Below, piece after piece: positions 6,027 through 11,222 of a DNA stretch of 11,307 nucleotides (its first letter is position 1; the number at the start of each line of letters is the position of its first letter). The notes under the pieces are model-generated. The model searched no databases. It worked only from the letters and a program-made list of their open reading frames with translations, and was not told the origin of the DNA. The DNA is taken from the NCBI GenBank assembly GCA_002404055.1, contig DHIZ01000317.1, positions 1 to 11,307 on the forward strand. The letters run 5' to 3'. The position numbers and the translations under genes were made by a program. The stretch comes from Chloroflexi bacterium UBA4733. Its GTDB lineage: Bacteria > Chloroflexota > UBA4733.

Positions 6027-6169
6027 CTGGTCAGGTCCTCAACGGGACCCAGCACCTCGCCAAGAAACCAGCGTGTCATTCGCCATCGGGGCTGATGTCG
6101 GACGCAGCACAACCTGACCATCCGACGCCCGGTTGATTGCGATGATGAAGCATGCGCAGCAGCACGAAA

Positions 6170-6185
6170 CCCCACCGTAGTGGGG
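6170..6185. terminator. Possible intrinsic terminator or REP-like hairpin
   Basis: CCCCAC (6170-6175), a CGTA loop and GTGGGG (6180-6185), preceded by GAAA and followed by CTTCTG with a further TTTTG 12 bases on. The stem is perfect but the T tract is poor. It could end plus-strand transcription from the DUF433/DUF5615 operon. Confidence 0.4.
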
Positions 6186-6239
6186 CTTCTGAGCGCCTTT
6201 TGTTGGCATGGCGGATGGGCCCTGAGGCCCGACCCCATA

Positions 6240-6365
6240 CACCGGCAGGTCCCCGTTCAAGACGGGCCTTACGGTTACACGCTACGCGATCAGAGTAGGA
6301 AAGTCAACGGCGAATGGATCTTGCGGCACCTCGCGGTGTACCCCACAAGCGTTGTTCAGTTATAG
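6240..6365 (+). pseudogene. Possible coding remnant, family not established
   Basis: The frame ending at TAG 6363-6365 reads HRQVPVQDGPYGYTLRDQSR then KVNGEWILRHLAVYPTSVVQ. The pattern GPYGYxLRxQSRKVNG recalls small DNA-binding or transposase-associated proteins that start with PYxYLVxxxRxNGK, but I cannot name a family. No start codon with a ribosome binding site is visible. Its last bases overlap the end of the convergent gene at 6360-6620. Confidence 0.3.
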
Positions 6366-6620
6366 ATTCTTGGTTGACGATGGAGCGGTTGTTGCGCGGG
6401 TTCCCTTGCCACGTGACCCAGCTACGTCGGCCCGTTTCATCCGGCCTGCGGCTGGACTCCGTTCAAAACCGTTCAGCGGCAGCGCGACGACATTGTCCGT
6501 GAACCCCAGACGCACCGCGATCATCCCACGCGCTACGTCCTCGTCAATGCCCAGGTCCTCCATCAACGTTCGGACTTCCTCGGGATTGATCGGCAGTTTG
6601 CGCCGTGTCTGCACGTTCAT
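6360..6620 (-). CDS. Hypothetical protein coupled to the metallopeptidase
   Basis: 86 residues from ATG 6620, which overlaps the metallopeptidase stop as ATGA, so the two are almost certainly one operon. Residues 1-55 look like a compact helical domain (LPINPEEVRTLMEDLGIDED, then VARGMIAVRLGFTDNVVALP). From about residue 58 the sequence turns Arg/Ser/Thr-rich with low complexity (AGRMKRADVAGSRGKGTRAT), which may be a disordered tail or the result of a frameshift. I do not recognise the family. The coupling suggests a partner or regulator of the peptidase, but this is inference. Confidence 0.55.
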   Translation of the reverse strand: MNVQTRRKLPINPEEVRTLMEDLGIDEDVARGMIAVRLGFTDNVVALPLNGFERSPAAGRMKRADVAGSRGKGTRATTAPSSTKNL

Positions 6621-7300
6621 TCCATCCACCCCTGCCCGATAAGCAGATCCTCCAGCGCGCCGGCGACTGGCGCGAAATCATCCGCTTCCCACTGTGTTGG
6701 CAAGTATAACCGCGCCGCGCGAATCCGGAAAAGTTCCGCCCGAAACTCGGCTTGGAGTACGCCTTCACCGCTTTGCATCGCCACGAATTGCGTGTAGCTG
6801 CGAGCGAATAGTTCGGAGTCCCGGAGGGCATACGTCAATGCCGCCTGCACCGTGATCAACGTCTCCGTGCGCATTGGGCTTTTGATCCGGCCGATCAGGG
6901 CGTCCTGCGCCCGCTTTTGCTCTTCTTGCAACTGCCGCACGGCCCCAGTAGCGTGGATCGCATCCCGCCACCGCTCCAGGAGTGGACTTGACCGAGCGTT
7001 GTCCTCATCTGGCGACCCAATCAGTTCGTCTACCAGGTAGTGTGCCACCTCATGGGTCAAAACGAAGCACGGAAACCGCGCCCCCGGATCTACCACGATC
7101 TCGGGGCCGCCAGCGTTACTTGCCCAATACTGACCCTGGGCGTTATCCAGTTCAGCAATGCTGATAGGCACTATCGGTGCGTCAGATGGTACCCCATGCA
7201 CCCGGTCAATCGCCGTCAGCGCCAGTCTCAATGCCGGCGATCCATCCTTCGGCAGCGAGACATGCGCGCTCAGCCGATCACCCAGCCGCCTGTCCGCCAC
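6617..7300 (-). CDS. Zinc metallopeptidase, HEVAH type, related to phage head-protein peptidase domains
   Basis: 227 residues from GTG 7300, with GGAAGGGGG seven bases upstream and an in-frame stop just before. H83-E84-V-A-H87 in FVLTHEVAHYLVDE is the HExxH zinc site, and E163 in DSELFARSYTQFVA is a likely third ligand or conserved acid. The order VHG, VPISIAEL, GQYW, HExxH, ELFARSYxQ and a final QWEADDFxPV resembles peptidase-like domains fused to phage minor head (MuF-type) proteins; here it stands alone without the head domain. It is probably cytoplasmic: no signal peptide or membrane segment is seen. A TACAAT at 7344-7349 may be its -10 box. It is coupled to the 86-aa gene downstream. Substrate unknown. 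Confidence 0.65.
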   Translation of the reverse strand: MADRRLGDRLSAHVSLPKDGSPALRLALTAIDRVHGVPSDAPIVPISIAELDNAQGQYWASNAGGPEIVVDPGARFPCFVLTHEVAHYLVDELIGSPDEDNARSSPLLERWRDAIHATGAVRQLQEEQKRAQDALIGRIKSPMRTETLITVQAALTYALRDSELFARSYTQFVAMQSGEGVLQAEFRAELFRIRAARLYLPTQWEADDFAPVAGALEDLLIGQGWME

Positions 7301-7320
7301 CCAACTGCCCCCTTCCGTCT

Positions 7321-7425
7321 TTATCGCCCATCCAGCCCTTTAGATTGTACTCGCCCCTCAAATGCAGACGGCATACGTTCCGGGTAGTCACGCAGATAAC
7401 CGACTGCTGGACTGTCCGTGGCCAT
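7321..7425 (-). CDS. Small 34-codon open frame ahead of the metallopeptidase
   Basis: MATDSPAVGYLRDYPERMPS and 14 further residues, ending 20 bases before the metallopeptidase GTG. GGAGG lies five bases before the ATG at 7425, a good ribosome binding site. It could be a leader peptide, a small member of the operon, or the start of a broken gene. The DNA just upstream of it is repeat copy C. Confidence 0.3.
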   Translation of the reverse strand: MATDSPAVGYLRDYPERMPSAFEGRVQSKGLDGR

Positions 7426-7442
7426 CAGCCCCTCCAACCTGA

Positions 7443-7513
7443 CTGGCCTGACGCGAGGAGGAGCAGCGTCTGCGCGAGGAAGCGCAGTTGAAGGGGGACG
7501 ACGACCGTGGCGC
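7443..7513 (+). repeat. Dispersed repeat, copy C, with nonsense-mutated gene X tail
   Basis: Ungapped 71-bp match to 1486-1556 and the matching end of copy B. In the gene X frame the Trp of LLAWRD is TGA, then REEEQRLREEAQLKGDDDRG. The match to copy A then resumes further on: GCCTGGCAGC and TGGACAAATC (7513-7538 region) correspond to GCCCGGCAGC and TGGACAAATC near 1621-1646, skipping the coaD fragment of copy A. Confidence 0.7.
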
Positions 7514-7560
7514 CTGGCAGCTTCTTGTGGACAAATCCCCCTTGGGGCCTTAAGCTTAGG

Positions 7561-7675
7561 CATGGTTCAGTCGCACTTTACAATGTGGAGACTCTCTAAC
7601 TCAGAATCCCTCTGGTGGAGACGGGCATGGGTCGTGTAAACTGTCAAGCTGGGTCCCTCTGGAGCCTGAACCATG
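7561..7675. promoter_or_regulatory. Inverted repeat upstream of the Xre/MbcA antitoxin gene
   Basis: CATGGTTCAG (7561-7570) and CTGAACCATG (7666-7675) are perfect 10-bp inverted copies, 95 bp apart. Between them TCCCTCTGG and TGGAGAC each occur twice as direct repeats, and TACAAT (7579-7584) could be a -10 box. The right arm ends 32 bases before the antitoxin ATG. Paired operators for the autoregulating antitoxin are plausible; chance is possible. Confidence 0.3.
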
Positions 7676-7707
7676 TCTTCTTAGGAGACGAGTGAAAAGG
7701 ATAGCGT

Positions 7708-8061
7708 ATGGCCGCCGCGAGGCTCCTGGACTGTGGGCCCGTTATCGACGGATTGGAGCGGGATCTGGGTCTCGCTCCTGAGACCGTCGCCCTGGCTCTT
7801 GACGTTGACCGGCGGACGGTGGACCGCTGGCGCGCCAATCAGAGCGTGCCCCAGGGGGAAACACGCGCCAGGCTGGCCGAGTTGTTGGCGCTGCGGGAGA
7901 GGCTGCTGGCGATGCTCGGGTCGCCGGAAGCGGCCCAGCAGTGGCTCCAGGCGGGCAGCCTCTACTTAGGCGGCTTTACGCCTGAGGAGGCGCTCAGGAT
8001 TGGCCGTGTCGACAGGGTTCGCGCTGATCTCGACGGCCTCGCGGCCGGCATCTACCTGTAG
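7708..8061 (+). CDS. Xre/MbcA/ParS family antitoxin with DUF2384 toxin-binding domain
   Basis: 117 residues from ATG 7708; AAAAGG lies seven bases upstream. Residues 10-55 are a helix-turn-helix-like region (GLAPETVALALDVDRRTVDR, WRANQSVP), and 56-117 the DUF2384 toxin-binding part with SLYLGGFTPEEALRIGR and a final VRADLDGLAAGIYL. Such antitoxins block RES toxins by covering the NAD site and also repress the operon. The antitoxin is full length, but the RES gene that follows 11 bases later is wrecked, so it is an orphan unless another RES toxin exists. A scrap of a close paralogue lies at 3505-3621. Confidence 0.85.
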   Translation: MAAARLLDCGPVIDGLERDLGLAPETVALALDVDRRTVDRWRANQSVPQGETRARLAELLALRERLLAMLGSPEAAQQWLQAGSLYLGGFTPEEALRIGRVDRVRADLDGLAAGIYL

Positions 8062-8072
8062 CTGAGGCGTCC

Positions 8073-8356
8073 GTGCCTGCTGCGCCATGGGATGCCGCGC
8101 GGGTGGTCGCTGCCGCCCCCGATCGAGGCTTCCGAGGCTCGGCCTGGCGCACGCACTGGCGAGCTCCGATATTCGCCGCTGCCAGGAGATCGCCGCGGCA
8201 GCACTTGCTCATGGCTTTGAGGGGATACTTGTTCCCTCCGCTGCAATGGATGGTGCAAATCTGGTGGTGCTTCCACGAAATCTGCTCGGGGCTGCCTCGT
8301 TGCGGCTCGTCCGTAGCACGACACTCTCGCTGGATGCGATTTCTCCCCGAATCTGA
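8073..8356 (+). pseudogene. RES-domain toxin, internally deleted and frameshifted
   Basis: GTG 8073, with GAGG just upstream, starts PAAPWDAARVVAAAPDRGFR then GSAWR, a RES N-terminus. Near 8160 the homology moves to another frame: AAALAHGFEGILVPSAAMDG then ANLVVLPRNLL is the RES C-terminal signature (the conserved Ser of VPSA is present), with TGA at 8354-8356. About half the usual 150-plus residues, including the middle with the Tyr and Glu of the NAD site, are missing. RES toxins degrade or phosphorolyse NAD; this one should be dead. Gene order antitoxin then toxin is the family norm. Confidence 0.75.
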
Positions 8357-8362
8357 TTCGTT

Positions 8363-8492
8363 CGCCGAGGCATCGGCCCGTCCACGCTCATCCGCATGCT
8401 GGCGCTGGAGAAGCTCCATGAGCAGTCCGCCGACCGCAAGACCGCCTGACCGCCAGTGGCACCTGTGCCGACAGGTACGCAAGCCGCACCGC
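8363..8492 (+). repeat. CopG-like/78-aa module, copy 2 (CopG tail part)
   Basis: 130 bp aligning without gaps to 10053-10182, with 11 mismatches counted by eye. The frame reads RRGIGPSTLIRMLALEKLHE then QSADRKTA and TGA. Only the C-terminal 29 codons remain. At 8492 the homology stops and resumes at 8494 with DNA that lies 360 bases further on in copy 3, so the whole 78-aa gene has been lost. Confidence 0.85.
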
Positions 8493-8493
8493 T

Positions 8494-8527
8494 GCGCCTT
8501 GCTCTGCGCCAGCCCCTGCCGTTTCAA
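8494..8527 (+). repeat. 34-bp element shared with 10543-10576
   Basis: GCGCCTTGCTCTGCG, then CAGCC and GCCGTTTCAA; three mismatches in 34 bases against 10543-10576. In copy 3 it lies just downstream of the 78-aa gene. It ends in TTTCAA, overlapping a possible -35 box for the DUF6941 gene. Confidence 0.65.
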
Positions 8528-8552
8528 GGTATTCAGATGATTGTGCTAGGAT
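8523..8552 (+). promoter_or_regulatory. Possible promoter of the DUF6941 operon
   Basis: -35-like TTCAAG (8523-8528), 18-bp spacer and an extended -10 TGCTAGGAT (-10 hexamer 8547-8552), 56 bases before the ATG at 8609. Weak match but well placed. Confidence 0.35.
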
Positions 8553-8608
8553 TGAGTTCCGGTGACCGGCCGGCGGAGTTCGTTGGTACAGCAGTGGTTT
8601 AGGACGAA

Positions 8609-9019
8609 ATGCGCCTTGCCTTCGCCTTCCTTGCCGACGCTGCTCAGTCGACTCCAGACGGGAAATTGTGGGTACTGGGCGGAGACTTTGAGGACTTGTT
8701 CGTACCCGAGTTTCCAGCAATGCACGGGGCCTTGGCGCTGGTCGTGCGCCTGCGCGTCCCCCCACTGGAGTGTGGACAGCCTCATCGGCTTCGCGTCGAA
8801 TTCGTTGATTCGGATGGCAAGAAAGCGGATCCCCAGTTGGCGCTCGAATTTCGGGCTGAACTCGCGCCCGGTCATCCCACTCGTGACGTGGGCGCCGGTT
8901 TCGTACTCAATTTTCAACAGATTCGCTATGAGCGCCCAGGCGACTACGCGTTCCACATATTCGTTGATGATCTGGAATCGGGTATTGTCCCATTGTATGT
9001 CCGTCAATCGTCCACATAG
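8609..9019 (+). CDS. DUF6941 family protein
   Basis: 136 residues from ATG 8609, AGGA four bases upstream. MRLAFAFLADAAQSTPDGKL then WVLGGDFEDLF, the central LALVVRLRVPPLECGQPHRL and the ending GDYAFHIFVDDLESGIVPLY follow the DUF6941 pattern: a small beta-rich protein that begins with FxLLADAAQxxxDGKLxxLGGGF. The family is widespread and its function is unknown to me; no catalytic motif is visible. No signal peptide or membrane segment. It is probably co-transcribed with the 90-aa gene 48 bases downstream and perhaps with the acetyltransferase. Full length. Confidence 0.75.
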   Translation: MRLAFAFLADAAQSTPDGKLWVLGGDFEDLFVPEFPAMHGALALVVRLRVPPLECGQPHRLRVEFVDSDGKKADPQLALEFRAELAPGHPTRDVGAGFVLNFQQIRYERPGDYAFHIFVDDLESGIVPLYVRQSST

Positions 9020-9067
9020 CGGAGCGCCCCGTTGTAGGGTCTCAGATAATAAGGGGAGACACCGGTG

Positions 9068-9340
9068 ATGGTAATCGCAACAAGAACTTCCGCAACCTAT
9101 TCATGTCCGGTTTCAATCTATGTTTCTCCAACTGGAGACATCCAGAAAGTGACGGACACGACGGTACTGGTGGGCGCCACCTATGGGACGGTATTCCAAG
9201 TCGTGTATGCGCTGCCATCACCAGCGACACGCTGGGCTGAAGTGGAGTTGACGTGCGACGAGGATGAACTGCTCCAGCGTATTGTGGACGATCCTACGAT
9301 ACCCTCCAATTCCGGCGAACTGATAACTTCCGAGCAGTGA
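9068..9340 (+). CDS. Hypothetical protein, 90 aa
   Basis: 90 residues from ATG 9068 (GTG 9065 is also possible); GGGGAG lies ten bases upstream. The sequence is rich in beta-forming and Thr/Val residues (TYSCPVSIYVSPTGDIQ, TTVLVGATYGTVFQVVYALP) and ends with an acidic tail (TCDEDELLQRIVDDPTI). I recognise no family. Direction and spacing after the DUF6941 gene suggest a shared transcript. Confidence 0.5.
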   Translation: MVIATRTSATYSCPVSIYVSPTGDIQKVTDTTVLVGATYGTVFQVVYALPSPATRWAEVELTCDEDELLQRIVDDPTIPSNSGELITSEQ

Positions 9341-9404
9341 TAGTACGCTGATCGTTGCGCCGGAGCGATGGCAGATGTGACCGGCGCCACCACCTGTGGA
9401 TCTG

Positions 9405-9944
9405 ATGACGAATGAACACCTCAGGTCGGCGATTGCGCTCACACCTGATCTCATGCCATTGGTCGAATCCTTTGACTGCGGCAGCCGGCCGTGGGCGCAG
9501 GAAGTCAATGCCTACATCCATGGCGGCGAAGAGGGAGTGCTTGGTGACCTCGCCCGCGGGGCAGAGGTCTGGCTTTATCCCTCGAGCAGCGACCGCATAG
9601 TCGGCTTCGGGGCCTTGGGCGCCTCGCACTGGCGCTACCCCGATTCGCGCCGAAGCCCACGTGCCCCACTCACCATCCTCTTGATGTTCGGGATACAGAG
9701 AGACTATCAGGGACAGCCTCCCGGTCCTGTTGAGCAGCACTATTCCCGGCGAATCCTGCGCGATCTCATTGCGAGAGCCGCTCGCCACGAGGAACGCCTG
9801 CCTCTGCTTGGTCTGTTTGTCCAAGTGGGTAACGAGAAGGCAATCAGGGCCTACGAGGATGAAAAGTTCGAGAAGTTTTCGGACCCGCGACCAGACGCGC
9901 AGACCGGCATCCTATACCAGCGGATGCTGCTCAAGCTACGGTAG
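9405..9944 (+). CDS. GNAT family N-acetyltransferase
   Basis: 179 residues from ATG 9405. GNAT features: a beta strand then pyrophosphate loop region ILLMFGIQRDYQGQPPG (91-107), the following helix YSRRILRDLIARAARHEE, then LLGLFVQVGNEKAIRAYE (N143) and FEKFS, the typical late N-x-x-A-x-x-x-Y/F-E motif. It would transfer an acetyl group from acetyl-CoA to a small molecule or protein; the substrate is unknown. The start is uncertain: GTG 9396 is in frame, and neither has a good ribosome binding site. A 15-codon frame (ATG 9368 to TGA 9415, MADVTGATTCGSDDE) overlaps the start and could couple its translation. Its stop at 9942-9944 directly precedes the CopG-like remnant in the same frame. Confidence 0.75.
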   Translation: MTNEHLRSAIALTPDLMPLVESFDCGSRPWAQEVNAYIHGGEEGVLGDLARGAEVWLYPSSSDRIVGFGALGASHWRYPDSRRSPRAPLTILLMFGIQRDYQGQPPGPVEQHYSRRILRDLIARAARHEERLPLLGLFVQVGNEKAIRAYEDEKFEKFSDPRPDAQTGILYQRMLLKLR

Positions 9945-10139
9945 CACCCCATTCCGCCGGAGGAGCAGTACACCTTCAAGCAGCCGTTGGACAAGGTCCT
10001 GATGGTTCGCCTGGCCGACGTGTACTGGAAGCTGCTCTATAACGAAGCGCGCCGCCGAGGCATCGGCCCGTCCACGCTCATCCGCATACTGGCATTGGAG
10101 AAGCTCCAGGAGCAGGCCGCCGATCGCAAGACCGCCTGA
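9945..10139 (+). pseudogene. CopG-like (ribbon-helix-helix) protein, copy 3, probably 5'-truncated
   Basis: Open frame HPIPPEEQYTFKQPLDKVLM, then VRLADVYWKLLYNEARRRGI, then GPSTLIRILALEKLQEQAAD and RKTA with TGA at 10137-10139. KVLMVRLADVYWKLLYNEAR followed by GPSTLIRILALEKL fits the strand plus two helices of a CopG/BrnA-like antitoxin. Upstream the frame runs straight from the TAG of the acetyltransferase without a start; ATG 10002 (46 codons) is the only internal ATG and would cut off the strand that contacts DNA. It is the longest of three copies. It may be truncated by the junction at 9945, or use a non-ATG start. Confidence 0.5.
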
Positions 10140-10299
10140 CCGCCACTCGCACGTGTCCCGACAGGTACGCATGCCGCACCGCATCCCAGCGAGCACTGTG
10201 CGTGGAGCGGTTGCGGAGGAAGGATGTTGGGGGTAGAGTGAGATATGGGAAAGGGGTACCTGTGATAACCAACGCCATCGCAACGCCGGTCGACGACCC
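10053..10299 (+). repeat. CopG-like/78-aa module, copy 3 (most complete)
   Basis: 10053-10182 matches 8363-8492; 10071-10299 matches 4936-5166. It contains the CopG tail, the intergenic part and the start of the 78-aa gene, with the 34-bp element following at 10543-10576. Confidence 0.75.
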
Positions 10300-10498
10300 T
10301 GAGGGGGACACGGACGAGATTACCTTCTACATCATGTCCCCGGCAGAGGCCTGGGAACGCTTCGATGAGGCGGCTCATCACTATCTTCAGATGGGCGGTC
10401 AGGAGTTCCTTGCTGCCTGGGACAGTGGCGTCTTCGATGAAGGGCCAGAACGCCCGGAAGTCGTGCGCCTTGTCATGATGCGTCCCCTTGGCCGGTAG
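10262..10498 (+). CDS. Hypothetical 78-aa protein of a TA-like module
   Basis: 78 residues from GTG 10262; GAAAGGGG five bases upstream fixes the start, and the same site and start are conserved in copy 1 (5127). The frame extends upstream to 10202, but that part lies in the intergenic section of the repeat. The sequence is acidic: EITFYIMSPAEAWERFDEAA then HHYLQMGGQEFLAAWDSGVF and ERPEVVRLVMMRPLGR. It resembles small uncharacterised proteins with a YLxMxGxEFxxAWDxGxFD core that occur beside TA-like genes in several phyla; I cannot name a family with confidence. It follows the CopG-like gene and precedes the HWHP protein. Confidence 0.65.
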   Translation: MITNAIATPVDDPEGDTDEITFYIMSPAEAWERFDEAAHHYLQMGGQEFLAAWDSGVFDEGPERPEVVRLVMMRPLGR

Positions 10499-10542
10499 GA
10501 CCCCGCGCGAGGCGCACGACGTATTCGCCCATGCGTACCAAC

Positions 10543-10576
10543 GCGCCTTGCTCTGCGTCAGCCGCAGCCGTTTCAA
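10543..10576 (+). repeat. 34-bp element shared with 8494-8527
   Basis: 31 of 34 bases match 8494-8527. It lies 44 bases after the stop of the 78-aa gene and 43 bases before the next start, in a non-coding gap. Confidence 0.65.
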
Positions 10577-10619
10577 TACGCCAGGCCACCGGGACCCGGG
10601 CGCACTACACCGAGCGGAT

Positions 10620-11027
10620 ATGGGAACTTCACCGACGGCGCTGCGAAGCGAACTGCCATTGGGGCTGCTCGTGCTGCTCAGTTACCGTATCGTCGAAGTG
10701 AGCGTGCCAACCCGTCAGTGGATCGTCCGGTTGACTGACTATTACTACACACTCACTGACGCCGCCGGAAGCGAGGTATTCGCCTATCACTGGCACCCAG
10801 TGGGGCATGGCTGGGTCACCGGGCCGCATCTTCACCTCGGGCCCGCGATCGGTCGCATCTCGCCTTCTGCGGGCCAGGCCCATTTCCCCACCGGTCCGGT
10901 CGCCATAGAGGATGTCATAGCCATGATGATCCGGTGGTTTGGCGTCGTGCCGCAGCGGCAGGACTGGGAGCGCGTGCTGATCGGCACCCGCCGACTGTTC
11001 CCGGAGCTCTGTCTAACAACGGCGTAA
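10620..11027 (+). CDS. Uncharacterised HWHP/PHLHL protein
   Basis: 135 residues from ATG 10620; the open frame extends to 10488, but that part covers the 34-bp element, so the later start is chosen. The ribosome binding site is weak. The core is IVRLTDYYYTLTDAAGSEVF then AYHWHPVGHGWVTGPHLHLG (H57, H59, H70, H72), followed by HFPTGPVAIEDVIAMMIRWF and QRQDWERVL. Proteins with YHWHP and PHLHL motifs are known as hypothetical proteins in Actinobacteria and Chloroflexota and faintly recall TumE/DUF6516 toxins (YxxHY then PHHxH), but the link is weak. Four histidines in two clusters could bind metal or act on RNA; this is inference. The unusual N-terminus (PLGLLVLLSY) may be incomplete. Confidence 0.55.
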   Translation: MGTSPTALRSELPLGLLVLLSYRIVEVSVPTRQWIVRLTDYYYTLTDAAGSEVFAYHWHPVGHGWVTGPHLHLGPAIGRISPSAGQAHFPTGPVAIEDVIAMMIRWFGVVPQRQDWERVLIGTRRLFPELCLTTA

Positions 11028-11052
11028 TGTCGGCGCACCTTGGCGGTACAGC

Positions 11053-11058
11053 AGGAGG
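11053..11058 (+). promoter_or_regulatory. Consensus ribosome binding site of the aldo/keto reductase fragment
   Basis: AGGAGG five bases before ATG 11064, the best Shine-Dalgarno sequence in the window. It marks the true 5' end of the original gene. Confidence 0.7.
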
Positions 11059-11063
11059 CAGCA

Positions 11064-11222
11064 ATGCGCACGTGGCAGCTTGGCAAGACTGGTCTGGAGG
11101 TCAGCGAGGTCGGGTGGGGTGGCGCTGGCGTCACGCTCTATGGCGGCGTCAGCGACGATCAGGTCTTCCAGACGCTGGATCGCGCCCTGGAGCTGGGCGT
11201 CACCTACTGGGATACCGCTTGA
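11064..11222 (+). pseudogene. Aldo/keto reductase, 5' fragment
   Basis: MRTWQLGKTGLEVSEVGWGG then AGVTLYGG and DQVFQTLDRALELGVTYWDT then A and TGA. This is the first beta/alpha unit of an aldo/keto reductase (LGxTGLxVSxLGxG, then RALxLGxxxxDTAxxYG). The stop falls exactly after DTA, which holds the catalytic Asp, so about 250-280 residues are missing, including the catalytic Tyr, Lys and His. The next bases in another frame read LVRHRELFEEAATAAELNQL then GVFHLC and a stop at the window edge, from a different source. A functional enzyme cannot be made from this piece. Confidence 0.8.

Noticed and set aside
6170..6185. Riboswitch or tRNA-like structure
   Set aside because: Only a single short stem is present; no cloverleaf, anticodon arm or second conserved stem could be found.
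5336..6238. 300-codon minus-strand open frame
   Set aside because: It runs antisense to the DUF433/DUF5615 pair and is Arg/Pro-rich without any recognised domain. A short stretch (MTRWFLGEVLGPVEDLTRR, near 6030-6085) looks protein-like but is not enough to call a gene.
10202..10261. Upstream start for the 78-aa gene
   Set aside because: The extension covers intergenic repeat sequence and the ribosome binding site; the conserved start in copy 1 supports GTG 10262.
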